Below are positions 1 to 8,197 of a stretch of DNA of 64,000 nt, one piece after another. Both the position numbers and the translations under genes were made by a program. The notes under the pieces are model-generated. The model did not search any database, was not told where the DNA came from, and saw only the letters and a list, made by a program, of their open reading frames with translations. Origin of the DNA: Metaclostridioides mangenotii (GTDB taxonomy: Bacteria > Bacillota > Clostridia > Peptostreptococcales > Peptostreptococcaceae). The DNA lies in contig NZ_JAGGJX010000003.1 of the NCBI RefSeq assembly GCF_017873185.1, positions 176,480 to 240,479 on the forward strand, in the 5' to 3' direction. Numbering within the stretch: position 1 is the stretch's first letter; the number at the start of each line of letters is the position of its first letter.

Positions 1-2
1 CT

Positions 3-1262
3 ATAAATCCAATTATCGGTTCTATAAATATAGTTTTAGCATTGCTTATTATTCCTTTTATGGTACTATCAGCAAAAATTGTAACAAAATACGGAGGGAT
101 GAAGAAGGATATACTCGATGACAATGTAAGTGATTTAGTTGAATATATCAATGGAATTCAAACATTTAGAAGTTACGGGCTAGGTGGAGTAAAAAATGAT
201 AAGATTAATAAATCGTTAAAAGATATAAGTGATATAAGTTATAGATTCGAGTCTAAAGTTGTACCAGTAGGGAATCTTTATAGAATTATAATGGATCTAA
301 GTATGCCGCTAACGATTGTAATCGGAGGAGCTAAATGGCTAGCCAATGATTTCGGTTCACCAGAGTATATAATTTGTGTAATACTATCGTTTTTTATATC
401 TCAATTAATGGGAACACTTTTTATAGACTTAACAACATATAAAAACCTTATGATTTCAAAAAAATCTATGGATAGTTTGGCACATCAAGAAGAAGATAAT
501 TACTCTGAAAATAACTTTGATCCCCAAAACTACGATATTGAATTTAAGAATGTTTCGTTCAGTTATGTTGAGAACAACCCAGTATTAAACAATGTTAGCT
601 TTAAAGCCAAACACGGTGAATTAACAGCTATTGTAGGTGATTCTGGATCAGGAAAGTCTACTATACTCAATCTAATTTCAAAATATTATGAGGCAGATAG
701 CGGAAATATAAAAATAGGTGGATTTTGCACTAAATATATAAACTCTGAAAAAGTACTTGAGAGTGTTTCAATGGTATATCAAGATGTTTTCTTATTTAAT
801 GATAGTATAAAAAATAATATAAAATTTGCGAAACCTGCAGCCTCAGATATAGAAATAATAGAAGCTTGTAAAGCATCTAACTGTAACAATTTCATAAAAG
901 ATCTAGAAAAAGGCTACGATACATTTGTAGGGGAAAATGGAAATAGATTATCTGGCGGAGAGAAACAACGTATTTCAATAGCCAGAGCTATATTAAAAGA
1001 TAGCCCAATACTTCTTTTAGACGAGGCTACAGCATCTTTAGATATTGAGAATGAACTTTATGTAAAAGATGCGATATCTAAACTAGTTAAGGAAGATAAA
1101 ACTATAATTATTATCGCACACAATCTTTCAGTAATAAAAAATGCTGATAATATTTTAGTAGTAGGTGATGGTAAAATACTTGAGCAGGGAAGTCATGAAA
1201 AACTTATGAAGAATAAAGGAAAGTATTATTCTATGTGGATGAGTGAAGTAACAGCGGGGTAA
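3..1262 (+). CDS. ABC exporter, fused permease/ATPase (5' partial)
   Basis: The reading frame is open from the window edge, so the N-terminus and most of the membrane domain are missing. The first visible ~160 residues are the end of an ABC exporter transmembrane domain, and the rest is a complete nucleotide-binding domain. Walker A is GDSGSGKST, the signature is LSGGEKQR, Walker B with D-loop is ILLLDEATASLD, and the switch histidine is in IIIIAHN. It would export a substrate from the cytoplasm using ATP as a homo- or heterodimer. A partner half-transporter probably lies upstream. The substrate cannot be read from the sequence. Confidence 0.9.
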   Translation: MNPIIGSINIVLALLIIPFMVLSAKIVTKYGGMKKDILDDNVSDLVEYINGIQTFRSYGLGGVKNDKINKSLKDISDISYRFESKVVPVGNLYRIIMDLSMPLTIVIGGAKWLANDFGSPEYIICVILSFFISQLMGTLFIDLTTYKNLMISKKSMDSLAHQEEDNYSENNFDPQNYDIEFKNVSFSYVENNPVLNNVSFKAKHGELTAIVGDSGSGKSTILNLISKYYEADSGNIKIGGFCTKYINSEKVLESVSMVYQDVFLFNDSIKNNIKFAKPAASDIEIIEACKASNCNNFIKDLEKGYDTFVGENGNRLSGGEKQRISIARAILKDSPILLLDEATASLDIENELYVKDAISKLVKEDKTIIIIAHNLSVIKNADNILVVGDGKILEQGSHEKLMKNKGKYYSMWMSEVTAG

Positions 1263-1288
1263 TAATCAACTATTAAGGAGGTTCCGAT

Positions 1289-1375
1289 ATTAGAGAGACT
1301 ATAAAATTTGTTGATACAAGAGCAGTTAATTTGAAGAATTATAACAATGAATTACTTCCATATAAAATTCTATAA
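1289..1375 (+). CDS. Possible 28-codon ORF or gene remnant after the ABC exporter
   Basis: A strong Shine-Dalgarno AAGGAGG (1275-1281) is followed after 7 nt by an ATT codon and 27 further sense codons starting RETIKFVDTRAVN. No ATG, GTG or TTG lies at the right distance. It is either a tiny protein started at AUU, or more likely the 5' end of a decayed gene whose start has mutated. The following 150 bases contain no ORF. Confidence 0.22.
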   Translation: MRETIKFVDTRAVNLKNYNNELLPYKIL

Positions 1376-1525
1376 GCTATATAGATATCTTAAAAAAATG
1401 TAATTTAAAGGCAATGAGTTGAGATCACGAATCATAGAGATACGTTACGGCATGCTGATAAACTGTTACTTTTTACTAAGCGTTACATATCCTAATAATA
1501 TATAGATAAAATTGGGAGGTAAAAG

Positions 1526-2008
1526 ATGGCTTATAATAGAGAAAAAGCAGTAGCGTACGCACATAGATGGGCTTTCAATAGGAATCCAGCTTACTTAAAT
1601 TTCGCTGGTATAGGGGGCGATTGTACAAATTTTATTTCGCAATGTTTATATGCAGGTGGAGCTAAAATGAATTTTACAAAAGATTATGGATGGTACTATA
1701 TAAATGCAAATAATAGAGCACCAGCTTGGACTGGGGTAGAATTTTTGTATAGGTTCTTAATGACAAATAAAGGTGTAGGTCCATTTGGGAAGCTAGTTTC
1801 AATGTCAGAGTTACAGCCTGGAGATGTAATTCAATTGTCTAATTCGGGGATTATATTCACTCATACACTTTTAGTTGTTGAGACTGGATTTTTTAATACG
1901 GCGGATGATATATTGATTGCAGCTCATAGTGATGATAGCGATTATAGGCCTTTATCAACGTATGCAGTAGCAGATATAAGATTTATAAAAATAAATGCTA
2001 GGGGTTAG
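1526..2008 (+). CDS. Amidase_6 (CHAP/NlpC-like) domain protein
   Basis: A 160-residue protein made almost entirely of the putative amidase domain family (Amidase_6). The opening YNREKAVAYAHRWA is typical of the family. The nucleophile is probably Cys in GGDCTNFISQC near residue 32, and the histidine is in TLLVVETGF-type context after FTHTLL, with a later acidic AAHSDDSDYRP segment. There is no signal peptide, so it may act inside the cell, in the spore, or as part of a lysis system. The start is set by GGGAGGT 7 nt before ATG. The peptidoglycan or amide substrate is inferred only from the family. Confidence 0.75.
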   Translation: MAYNREKAVAYAHRWAFNRNPAYLNFAGIGGDCTNFISQCLYAGGAKMNFTKDYGWYYINANNRAPAWTGVEFLYRFLMTNKGVGPFGKLVSMSELQPGDVIQLSNSGIIFTHTLLVVETGFFNTADDILIAAHSDDSDYRPLSTYAVADIRFIKINARG

Positions 2009-2234
2009 TATGTGGATATTAATCAATGTAAAATTTTATTCGATTTTGAAAGTTGAGGTGTCTAAAAATCGGTTCAAATAGAAAAGTTATAGTGTTGCGC
2101 AGTTTTGGCGAAATGGATAGTATACAAAAAATTTCAACGTACAAAATAATTAGCGATTAAATGATTTTAATATTAGTGAATAATAATTCCATACAGTGAG
2201 ATAATATTAAAAATATGTTATATGAGGTGATTGT

Positions 2235-2420
2235 ATGGAAATGAACACACAAGATTATCTGAAAAAGGCATTATTAGATACTCAAGAAAAGGTTAGAGAT
2301 TTTATGCTGTATGCCGATAAGATAGAAGACAAAGATTTAAGTAGTTGCTTTAAAGCATACGCAGAAGTAGAAGGACTTCAAGCTCAAAAATTACAAGAAT
2401 ATATTGAGAAGTTAAAATAA
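2235..2420 (+). CDS. Small helical hypothetical protein (61 aa)
   Basis: Unrecognised. The protein is charged, predicted almost fully helical, and has one cysteine in DLSSCFKAYAEVEG. The spacing of acidic and hydrophobic residues resembles half of a ferritin-like or rubrerythrin-type helical hairpin, but no metal-binding ExxH is present. A good ribosome site (TGAGGTGA) precedes ATG, and a strong terminator begins two bases after the stop, so it is probably a monocistronic real gene. Confidence 0.65.
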   Translation: MEMNTQDYLKKALLDTQEKVRDFMLYADKIEDKDLSSCFKAYAEVEGLQAQKLQEYIEKLK

Positions 2421-2422
2421 CT

Positions 2423-2476
2423 AATTTAAAATACCTAGCCATTTGATAATTTATCACGGTTAGGTATTTTAAATTA
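2423..2476 (+). terminator. Intrinsic terminator
   Basis: Arms 2423-2440 and 2459-2476 pair over about 18 bp with one G-T wobble around an 18-nt loop, just after the small helical gene. There is no long T-run on the plus strand because the arm itself ends in TTTTAAATT. Confidence 0.75.
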
Positions 2477-2646
2477 AAAAAGTATATTAAATAACGAATT
2501 TAAGTGATTTTATATATGGAGTATGGATTAATAGGCTTATTTGTGATAATTTGTATTTAAACATTGTAAGATGCTCGAAAATACATAAATAATTAAATAG
2601 ATATTACAACGAATGTAAAGGATTCGTTAAATTATTGTATATCTTA

Positions 2647-2675
2647 TTGTACTTCATATTTTATTGAGCTATAAT
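2647..2675 (+). promoter_or_regulatory. SigA-type promoter for the P-type ATPase leader
   Basis: TTGTAC (2647-2652), a 17-nt spacer and TATAAT (2670-2675). Transcription would begin near 2682, giving an unusually long 220-nt leader before the ATPase start. Confidence 0.7.
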
Positions 2676-2699
2676 ATTTATATAGTTTTTAATTATTTT

Positions 2700-2852
2700 A
2701 TGAGGAGAGTAGATTTACAAATTATGGATGATTCCGATGAAAGCGACTCTGAAAGGAGTCTCAACATAAATACATTAAAACTTAATAAGAATCAAGAATA
2801 TACAAGGCATATCTGTGTAGTTTTTTAAAACTAAAACACTATGTCTTTTTTG
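2700..2852 (+). promoter_or_regulatory. Structured leader with attenuator; candidate cation riboswitch (yybP-ykoY-like)
   Basis: The leader contains GGAGAGTAG at 2704-2712 (compare GGGGAGUAG of the Mn2+-sensing yybP-ykoY class), a short stem formed by GACTC and GAGTC, and then TCAACATA near 2761. It ends in a hairpin (2808-2844; core TAGTTTT-TT-AAAACTA) followed by TCTTTTTTG, which looks like an intrinsic terminator. The yybP-ykoY class often controls cation P-type ATPases such as the downstream gene. The final conserved GAGCGAGAC loop of that class is not obvious, so the class is a guess. The long leader and terminator are seen directly. Confidence 0.4.
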
Positions 2853-2904
2853 TGTCTTGACTTATATAAATTAAACTAAAAAAGAAAGGAGTGATCTTCC
2901 TATT

Positions 2905-5565
2905 ATGGAAAGTCACGGACGGATGCCTTGGCATTCAAAAAATATTGATGATGTTTATAAATCTCTTCAAACTTCAGAAGAAGGATTAAGCGATGCCGAG
3001 GCGGCTAAAAGGCTAGAAAAAAATGGACCAAATGAACTACGTCAGAAGCCTTCAAAAAAAATATGGCAGATGTTGTGGTCGCAAATTACAGATCCAATGG
3101 TTTTAATACTGATAGGTGCAGCAGCATTTTCTTTTATTTTAAAGGAATGGACAGAAGCTTTTGTAATCTTGACTATCGTAGTGTTAAATGCAGTGATCGG
3201 TATTGTACAGGAGAAAAAAGCAGAGTCGTCAATACAGGCTCTTAGAAGTATAAGTGCTCCAAATGCACAAGTTCTTCGACAAGGTGAGGAGAGCATCATA
3301 CCTGCAAACGAAATAGTTGTAGGTGATATTGTGTTTTTAGAGGATGGATCAATGATTCCTGCTGATATGAGGTTGATTGAATCAGTTAATTTAAAGGTTC
3401 AGGAAGCATCGTTGACAGGTGAATCTGTTCCATCAGAAAAGGAGTCAGACGAGATACTAGAAGAAAATAGTGCCCTTGGTGACCGTAACAACATGGTGTA
3501 TACGACATCAATAGTTACGTATGGTCGTGGGATTGGTGTTGTTACTGAAACTGGAATGGATACAGAAGTTGGAAATATTGCTGGATTGTTAGAAAATCAA
3601 GATGATTTTGATACACCTTTAAAGAGAAAACTAAACTCTGTAGGTAAAACACTTACAATAGTTGGGATTATAGTGTGTATACTGATTTTCGGCATAGGAG
3701 CATTATATAACAGACCTCTTGGGCCACAATTTTTAGTTGCGATATCTCTTGCTATATCAATAATTCCAGAGGGGTTACCAGCAACTGCAACAATAGTAAT
3801 GGCTCTTGGAGTTCAACGTATGGCGAAGAAAAATGCACTTATTCGTAAATTGCCAGCAGTTGAAACTCTTGGTAGTACTACAGTTATATGTAGTGACAAA
3901 ACAGGCACACTTACTTTAAATAAAATGACAGTAACTCATATTGCAGTAAATGGAGATTTTGAAGATAGTAAAACTACTTTAATTTCTGATGCGAAGGATA
4001 AACATCCAGATGTATATAGAGAACTTGTATACGCAGGTGCTTTGTGTAACAATGCAAGTTTTGACCCAGATAGAAAAGGTGAGATTATTGGAGATCCGAC
4101 AGAAGGTGCTCTAATCTATATGTCTCAGGAATTTGGTATTGACCATGATACTCTAGAAGATAAATATCCTAGATTATTTGAACAGCCATTTGATTCCGAG
4201 CGTAAGCGTATGTCCACAGTTAATGATATAGATGATAAATTCACAGTGTACACAAAGGGTGCTGTAGATGAGATATTACCTTTATGTACACAGATACTGA
4301 CTTCAAGCGGTATACGTGAGATAACAGACAAGGATAAAAATAACATACAGAAGTTGTGTTTAGATATGTCTAAAGACGCACTTCGTGTTCTGGGATTCGC
4401 TAGAAAGGATATAGTATCTGTTCCAGACGAAGATTATGAAAATATAGAGTTTGATTTAACATTTGTAGGTGCAGTTGGAATGATAGACCCACCTAGAAAA
4501 GAAGTTGCACAATCAGTTAAAACTTGTAGAAAAGCTGGCATTCGTACTATTATGATTACTGGTGACCACAAGGATACTGCTATAGCAATAGCAAAAGAGC
4601 TTGAGATATTAAATGAGGGAGATACTGTTATATCCGGAGAAGAGCTAGATAGTATGACAGATGATGAGCTAGATAAAGCAGTTAAAACTACTACAGTTTT
4701 TGCTCGTGTTTCACCAGCAGATAAATTAAATATTATACAGTCATTAAAGCGTACAGGTGAAGTTGCAGCAATGACCGGCGATGGCGTAAACGACTCTCCT
4801 GCATTAAAATCAGCAGATATAGGAGTATCTATGGGTATAACAGGTACCGATGTTGCAAAAGACGCATCGGATATGATACTGCTTGACGACAGCTTTACAA
4901 CTATTGCATATGCGATAAAAGAAGGTCGTAGAGTTTATAGAAATATACAAAAGGTAATACAGTTCTTGCTTGCCGGGAATATTGCTGAGATTACGACTTT
5001 ATTTGTAGCAACTATACTTAACTGGGATGCGCCGCTTTTAGCAGTTCATATATTATGGGTTAATCTTGCAACTGCCACATTGCCGGCTTTAGCACTCGGT
5101 GTAGATCCAGCAAGTAAAAATATAATGAAACATAAACCAGTAAAGTCTGGGACATTGTTTGAAAAAGATTTGATATCGAGAGTTGTAACACAAGGTGTAT
5201 TTGTGGCAATACTTACAATAGCAGCGTTCTGGATAGGTGTTGAGTTTGGAAGTTACACTACAGGTCAGACAATGGCGTTTAGTGTACTTGCGTTTTCACA
5301 GATGCTTCGTGCATTAAATCAGAGATCTAATACGGAACCAATATGGGTTCGTGCAGAGGGAAGCAATCCATGGCTTTCTGTATCTTTTGTAGTTTCGGGA
5401 GCGCTAATGCTTTGTATACTTTTAATTCCAGCACTACAATCAGCCTTTAAACTTACTTTTTTAAGTGGATCAGAATGGGCTATAGTTTTAGGATTGTCAG
5501 TGTTATCAATAGTCCAAATGGAAGTTGTTAAATGGATAAAGAGTGTAAAAACTAAAGTTAACTAA
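2905..5565 (+). CDS. P-type Ca2+-type cation-transporting ATPase (PacL/YoaB family)
   Basis: An 886-residue P2-type ATPase, probably exporting Ca2+ and/or Mn2+ across the cytoplasmic membrane. An N-terminal cation ATPase domain comes first, then LTGES in the actuator, PEGLP in the fourth membrane helix, the phosphorylated Asp331 in DKTGTLT, KGA in the nucleotide domain and TGDGVNDSPALK in the hinge. The C-terminal transmembrane region is complete. Length matches bacterial SERCA-like pumps. AGGAG lies 13 nt upstream of the chosen ATG, which is slightly long; Met8 is an alternative start. The gene is monocistronic, with an attenuated leader before it and a terminator after it. Ion choice is inferred from family only. 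Confidence 0.93.
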   Translation: MESHGRMPWHSKNIDDVYKSLQTSEEGLSDAEAAKRLEKNGPNELRQKPSKKIWQMLWSQITDPMVLILIGAAAFSFILKEWTEAFVILTIVVLNAVIGIVQEKKAESSIQALRSISAPNAQVLRQGEESIIPANEIVVGDIVFLEDGSMIPADMRLIESVNLKVQEASLTGESVPSEKESDEILEENSALGDRNNMVYTTSIVTYGRGIGVVTETGMDTEVGNIAGLLENQDDFDTPLKRKLNSVGKTLTIVGIIVCILIFGIGALYNRPLGPQFLVAISLAISIIPEGLPATATIVMALGVQRMAKKNALIRKLPAVETLGSTTVICSDKTGTLTLNKMTVTHIAVNGDFEDSKTTLISDAKDKHPDVYRELVYAGALCNNASFDPDRKGEIIGDPTEGALIYMSQEFGIDHDTLEDKYPRLFEQPFDSERKRMSTVNDIDDKFTVYTKGAVDEILPLCTQILTSSGIREITDKDKNNIQKLCLDMSKDALRVLGFARKDIVSVPDEDYENIEFDLTFVGAVGMIDPPRKEVAQSVKTCRKAGIRTIMITGDHKDTAIAIAKELEILNEGDTVISGEELDSMTDDELDKAVKTTTVFARVSPADKLNIIQSLKRTGEVAAMTGDGVNDSPALKSADIGVSMGITGTDVAKDASDMILLDDSFTTIAYAIKEGRRVYRNIQKVIQFLLAGNIAEITTLFVATILNWDAPLLAVHILWVNLATATLPALALGVDPASKNIMKHKPVKSGTLFEKDLISRVVTQGVFVAILTIAAFWIGVEFGSYTTGQTMAFSVLAFSQMLRALNQRSNTEPIWVRAEGSNPWLSVSFVVSGALMLCILLIPALQSAFKLTFLSGSEWAIVLGLSVLSIVQMEVVKWIKSVKTKVN

Positions 5566-5591
5566 TAGATATTAAAGTTTTTAATAATTGA

Positions 5592-5653
5592 AAAAGCAGG
5601 ATTTTGTTTGATGGCAGGTTTTTACCAGCTTATCAGCAAAATCCTGTTTTTTT
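5592..5653 (+). terminator. Intrinsic terminator of the P-type ATPase
   Basis: CAGGATTTTG (5597-5606) pairs with CAAAATCCTG (5637-5646), followed by eight T. The inner loop contains a smaller imperfect stem. Confidence 0.85.
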
Positions 5654-5700
5654 GTAAACTTCAATAAGATATAAGCATTTTCCCATTATAGTTTTTTTAG

Positions 5701-5900
5701 CAGCCAACTTTGCTGAAAAATCTGAATATCCTCGACAACATCATTCTTCCGGCAACATGAACATATTTTTCGACATAAACGCAGATGGTACTGTAGTTAT
5801 GCTTATAACTCATGATGCAAAGGTGTCAGCTCAGACAGAGTGTATTATGTTTATGAGCGATGGAAAAATCGTGACTGAAATGAGGCTTCAAAATTTATAA
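5701..5900 (+). pseudogene. Remnant of a BceA/LolD-type ABC transporter ATPase
   Basis: Two pieces of one ABC ATPase are fused with the middle missing. Frame 1 (5701-5757) reads QPTLLKNLNILDNIILPAT, the Q-loop region of bacitracin-exporter-type ATPases. Frame 3 (5757-5900) reads NIFFDINADGT, then VVMLITHDAKVSAQ, then FMSDGKIVTEM and a stop, which is the H-loop and C-terminus of the same family. Signature and Walker B, about 90 residues, are deleted and the frame is shifted. No intact copy or partner permease lies nearby. A short hairpin CCATAG/CTATGG follows at about 5914-5950. Confidence 0.8.
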
Positions 5901-5989
5901 TAAAAAAAATTAATTCCATAGAACCTTGTAAAAAGAGCGAAATCTATGGACTTTCTCTGAAATAATTACAAAATTAAGATATTTTGTAA

Positions 5990-6018
5990 TTGACATTGGA
6001 TAAAATTAGAAATATAAT
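5990..6018 (+). promoter_or_regulatory. SigA promoter for the SPFH gene
   Basis: TTGACA (5990-5995), 17-nt spacer, TATAAT (6013-6018): a consensus vegetative promoter about 58 nt before the SPFH start. Confidence 0.85.
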
Positions 6019-6075
6019 AATGATATCAAAACAATATCAAAAACATATAAAAACAATCAAAAAGGGGTGTTATTT

Positions 6076-7059
6076 ATGAATGATTTATCCAATGTAGAAA
6101 AAAGAGAATTTAAAGAATTTAAAGCAAAATCAAAAAATGGTATGTCTATTCTACTACTGAATATCGTTCTTATGGTTTTAGATATAATAGGGATTGTATT
6201 TATGCTTTCAGGAGAGCCAAATGCATTTAAGATAGGTGTAGCAGTATTGCTTTTCTTATATCTATTTGTAGTTGCTCCAATCATCTTTTTTGGATTAAAA
6301 GTAGTAAAGCCAAATGAGGCATTGGTGCTTTCGTTATTTGGGAAGTATTATGGAAGTATACGTGAAGATGGTTTCTACTTTGTGAATCCTTTCGCTACAG
6401 CGATATCACCACCAGCAGATACAGAAGAAGGCGGTAGAAATGTGAGCAAGGGAGTATATATTCCAAGTAAGAGAATATCTTTAAAGGCAATGACTCTAAA
6501 CAATGATAAACAAAAGATCAATGATCAATTAGGAAATCCAATAATCATAGGGATAGTAGTTATATGGAGAGTTGTAAATACAGCAAACGCAGTATTTAAT
6601 GTTGATAATTACAAAGAGTTCTTAACTACACAATGTGATTCAGCTTTAAGAAATATAGTTCGTCTATATCCATATGATACAGCTGATGTAAATGATAACG
6701 AAAAATCACTTCGTGGAAGTAGTCAAGAAATAGCACAAAAATTAAAAGAAGAGATACAATCAAAAGTTGATATAGCAGGTCTTGAAATTATGGAAGCTAG
6801 AATAACACACCTTTCATATTCTCAAGAAATTGCAGCAGCAATGCTTCAGAGACAACAAGCAGCAGCAATAATAGATGCTAGACAAATGATTGTAGAAGGT
6901 GCAGTTGGAATGGTAGAAATAGCTCTTGAAAAACTAAATGAAAATAATGTTGTCGATTTAGATGAAGAGCGTAAAGCTGCAATGGTAAGTAATTTATTGG
7001 TAGTACTTTGTGGAAGTAAGGATGCGCAACCAATTGTAAATAGTGGATCTATATATTAA
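6076..7059 (+). CDS. SPFH/band-7 domain membrane protein
   Basis: A 327-residue stomatin/prohibitin-like protein. Two hydrophobic segments near residues 22-42 and 53-75 anchor it in the membrane. The SPFH domain follows (VVKPNEALVLSLFGKYYG...), then a helical C-terminus with EARITHLSYSQEIAAAMLQRQQ, typical of the flotillin/stomatin group. Such proteins scaffold membrane microdomains; no enzymatic role is expected. ATG 6076 is preferred over an upstream GTG because AAAGGGGTG lies 6 nt before it. It forms a two-gene operon with the Arc-like gene 28 nt downstream, ended by a perfect terminator. Confidence 0.88.
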   Translation: MNDLSNVEKREFKEFKAKSKNGMSILLLNIVLMVLDIIGIVFMLSGEPNAFKIGVAVLLFLYLFVVAPIIFFGLKVVKPNEALVLSLFGKYYGSIREDGFYFVNPFATAISPPADTEEGGRNVSKGVYIPSKRISLKAMTLNNDKQKINDQLGNPIIIGIVVIWRVVNTANAVFNVDNYKEFLTTQCDSALRNIVRLYPYDTADVNDNEKSLRGSSQEIAQKLKEEIQSKVDIAGLEIMEARITHLSYSQEIAAAMLQRQQAAAIIDARQMIVEGAVGMVEIALEKLNENNVVDLDEERKAAMVSNLLVVLCGSKDAQPIVNSGSIY

Positions 7060-7087
7060 CTATAGAATAGTAGATAGGGTGACCTAG

Positions 7088-7261
7088 ATGGCTAACAAAG
7101 ATAAAGATAAAAAACAGGTACTTCTTCGACTATCTCCAAAGCTATGGGAAGAGTTAGCAGTTTGGGCTGAAGATGATTTTAGATCAATCAATGGCCAAAT
7201 TGAATACCTTCTATCGGAGAGTGTGAAAAGAAGAAAGAAATCAAGTAAAAACTTAGAATAA
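7088..7261 (+). CDS. Arc/MetJ-type ribbon-helix-helix small protein
   Basis: A 57-residue basic protein. The segment KKQVLLRLSPKLWEELAVWA is a ribbon strand followed by helix A, and DDFRSINGQIEYLLSESVKR is helix B with the conserved SxNxxIE pattern of Arc-type DNA-binding proteins. It ends in a lysine/arginine-rich tail. It follows the SPFH gene by 28 nt with its own GGGTGA ribosome site. The SPFH-Arc pairing suggests co-regulation, with this protein as an autorepressor or as a partner of the SPFH scaffold. Its target is unknown. Confidence 0.8.
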   Translation: MANKDKDKKQVLLRLSPKLWEELAVWAEDDFRSINGQIEYLLSESVKRRKKSSKNLE

Positions 7262-7304
7262 ATAATTATGTGTGCTCATAAGTTTGATCTAAGATTTTAT
7301 AATT

Positions 7305-7341
7305 AAAGGTCAAACTGAATATTCAGTTTGACCTTTTTGGT
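7305..7341 (+). terminator. Intrinsic terminator (perfect palindrome)
   Basis: A 16-bp perfect inverted repeat, 7305-7320 against 7321-7336, ending in TTTTT. It closes the SPFH-Arc operon. Confidence 0.92.
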
Positions 7342-7369
7342 AAGTATTAAAAAAATGGGGGATGGTTGT

Positions 7370-7651
7370 ATGGTAGGTATTATTATTGGTATTGTTGGAA
7401 TGTTATTTATATCATTAGGTATAATTTTCTTTTTTATAGAGTTAAAGTTAAATTTGCCGCTTTTTTATGGTACTGGTGAAAACACTGTACAGCAGAATGG
7501 ATTACCAATTCTACTTACAGGAATAGCGCTTGTCTTCTTTAGAAATGGAATAGTTCAAATTGATTCAATAGTTGCATATGGAATTTTCATTACAATTGAA
7601 TTGATTGTGATAGTATTGTATTTTATCATAAGAAACAGAATGAAAATATAA
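7370..7651 (+). CDS. Small membrane protein, three TM segments
   Basis: Unrecognised, 93 residues. Hydrophobic segments lie at about residues 2-22, 41-55 and 66-88; the end is basic (RNRMKI). ATG 7370 is chosen because GGGGGA sits 8 nt upstream. An earlier in-frame TTG would lie inside the preceding terminator. It is followed 36 nt later by another small membrane gene, so the two are probably an operon. Confidence 0.6.
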   Translation: MVGIIIGIVGMLFISLGIIFFFIELKLNLPLFYGTGENTVQQNGLPILLTGIALVFFRNGIVQIDSIVAYGIFITIELIVIVLYFIIRNRMKI

Positions 7652-7687
7652 GTTCAAAGCTTCAAATTAAAATAGGGAGTGGTTATT

Positions 7688-7906
7688 ATGAATGGAAACG
7701 AAGTGTTAAAATATGCGTCAAAAATTCGATTTATATTATTAAATATTGTTGTATTATCAGCCGCCGCCGCAGTATGGGGATATAAAGGTTCTATGTATTC
7801 TGCTTTCCCACCATTTTTTGTTTTTACTTTTAAAGTTTCAGCTGTTTTATTGTTAATATCATGTGTAGTAGTATTTACTATTAGAAGAATGCTTAAAAAT
7901 AATTAA
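7688..7906 (+). CDS. Small membrane protein, two TM segments
   Basis: Unrecognised, 72 residues. Two hydrophobic helices, about residues 13-31 and 42-63, are separated by a short GSMYSAFPP loop, with a basic C-terminus (RRMLKNN). ATG 7688 is preferred over the upstream in-frame ATG because GGGAG lies 8 nt before it. No terminator is evident after it. Confidence 0.55.
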   Translation: MNGNEVLKYASKIRFILLNIVVLSAAAAVWGYKGSMYSAFPPFFVFTFKVSAVLLLISCVVVFTIRRMLKNN

Positions 7907-8197
7907 CATTAATAATATTTAATATTTTATAAGAAAATTAACTATAGATAAAATTGTATGATTATAAGACGAGAATTTGAGAACTGAAGATGAAATGTAT
8001 AAAATAATCTTAGACTTTGCAAAATCCAGATTATGATAAAGATATTAGCAATTATATTAAAAACATTAAAGAAATATAAAATTTACGAGCATTCGTTTTC
8101 CTTACATTTTTGTTATATAAATGTAATATCAATAAAAGGCACGTTTTCTGTAAATCCTATATTATATATTTATAATGAGTTAGTAGGAGGTCAGGAA

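Noticed and set aside
7328..7369. N-terminal extension of the small membrane protein starting at TTG 7328
   Set aside because: It lies in the second arm of a perfect terminator and has no ribosome site; ATG 7370 with GGGGGA is better.
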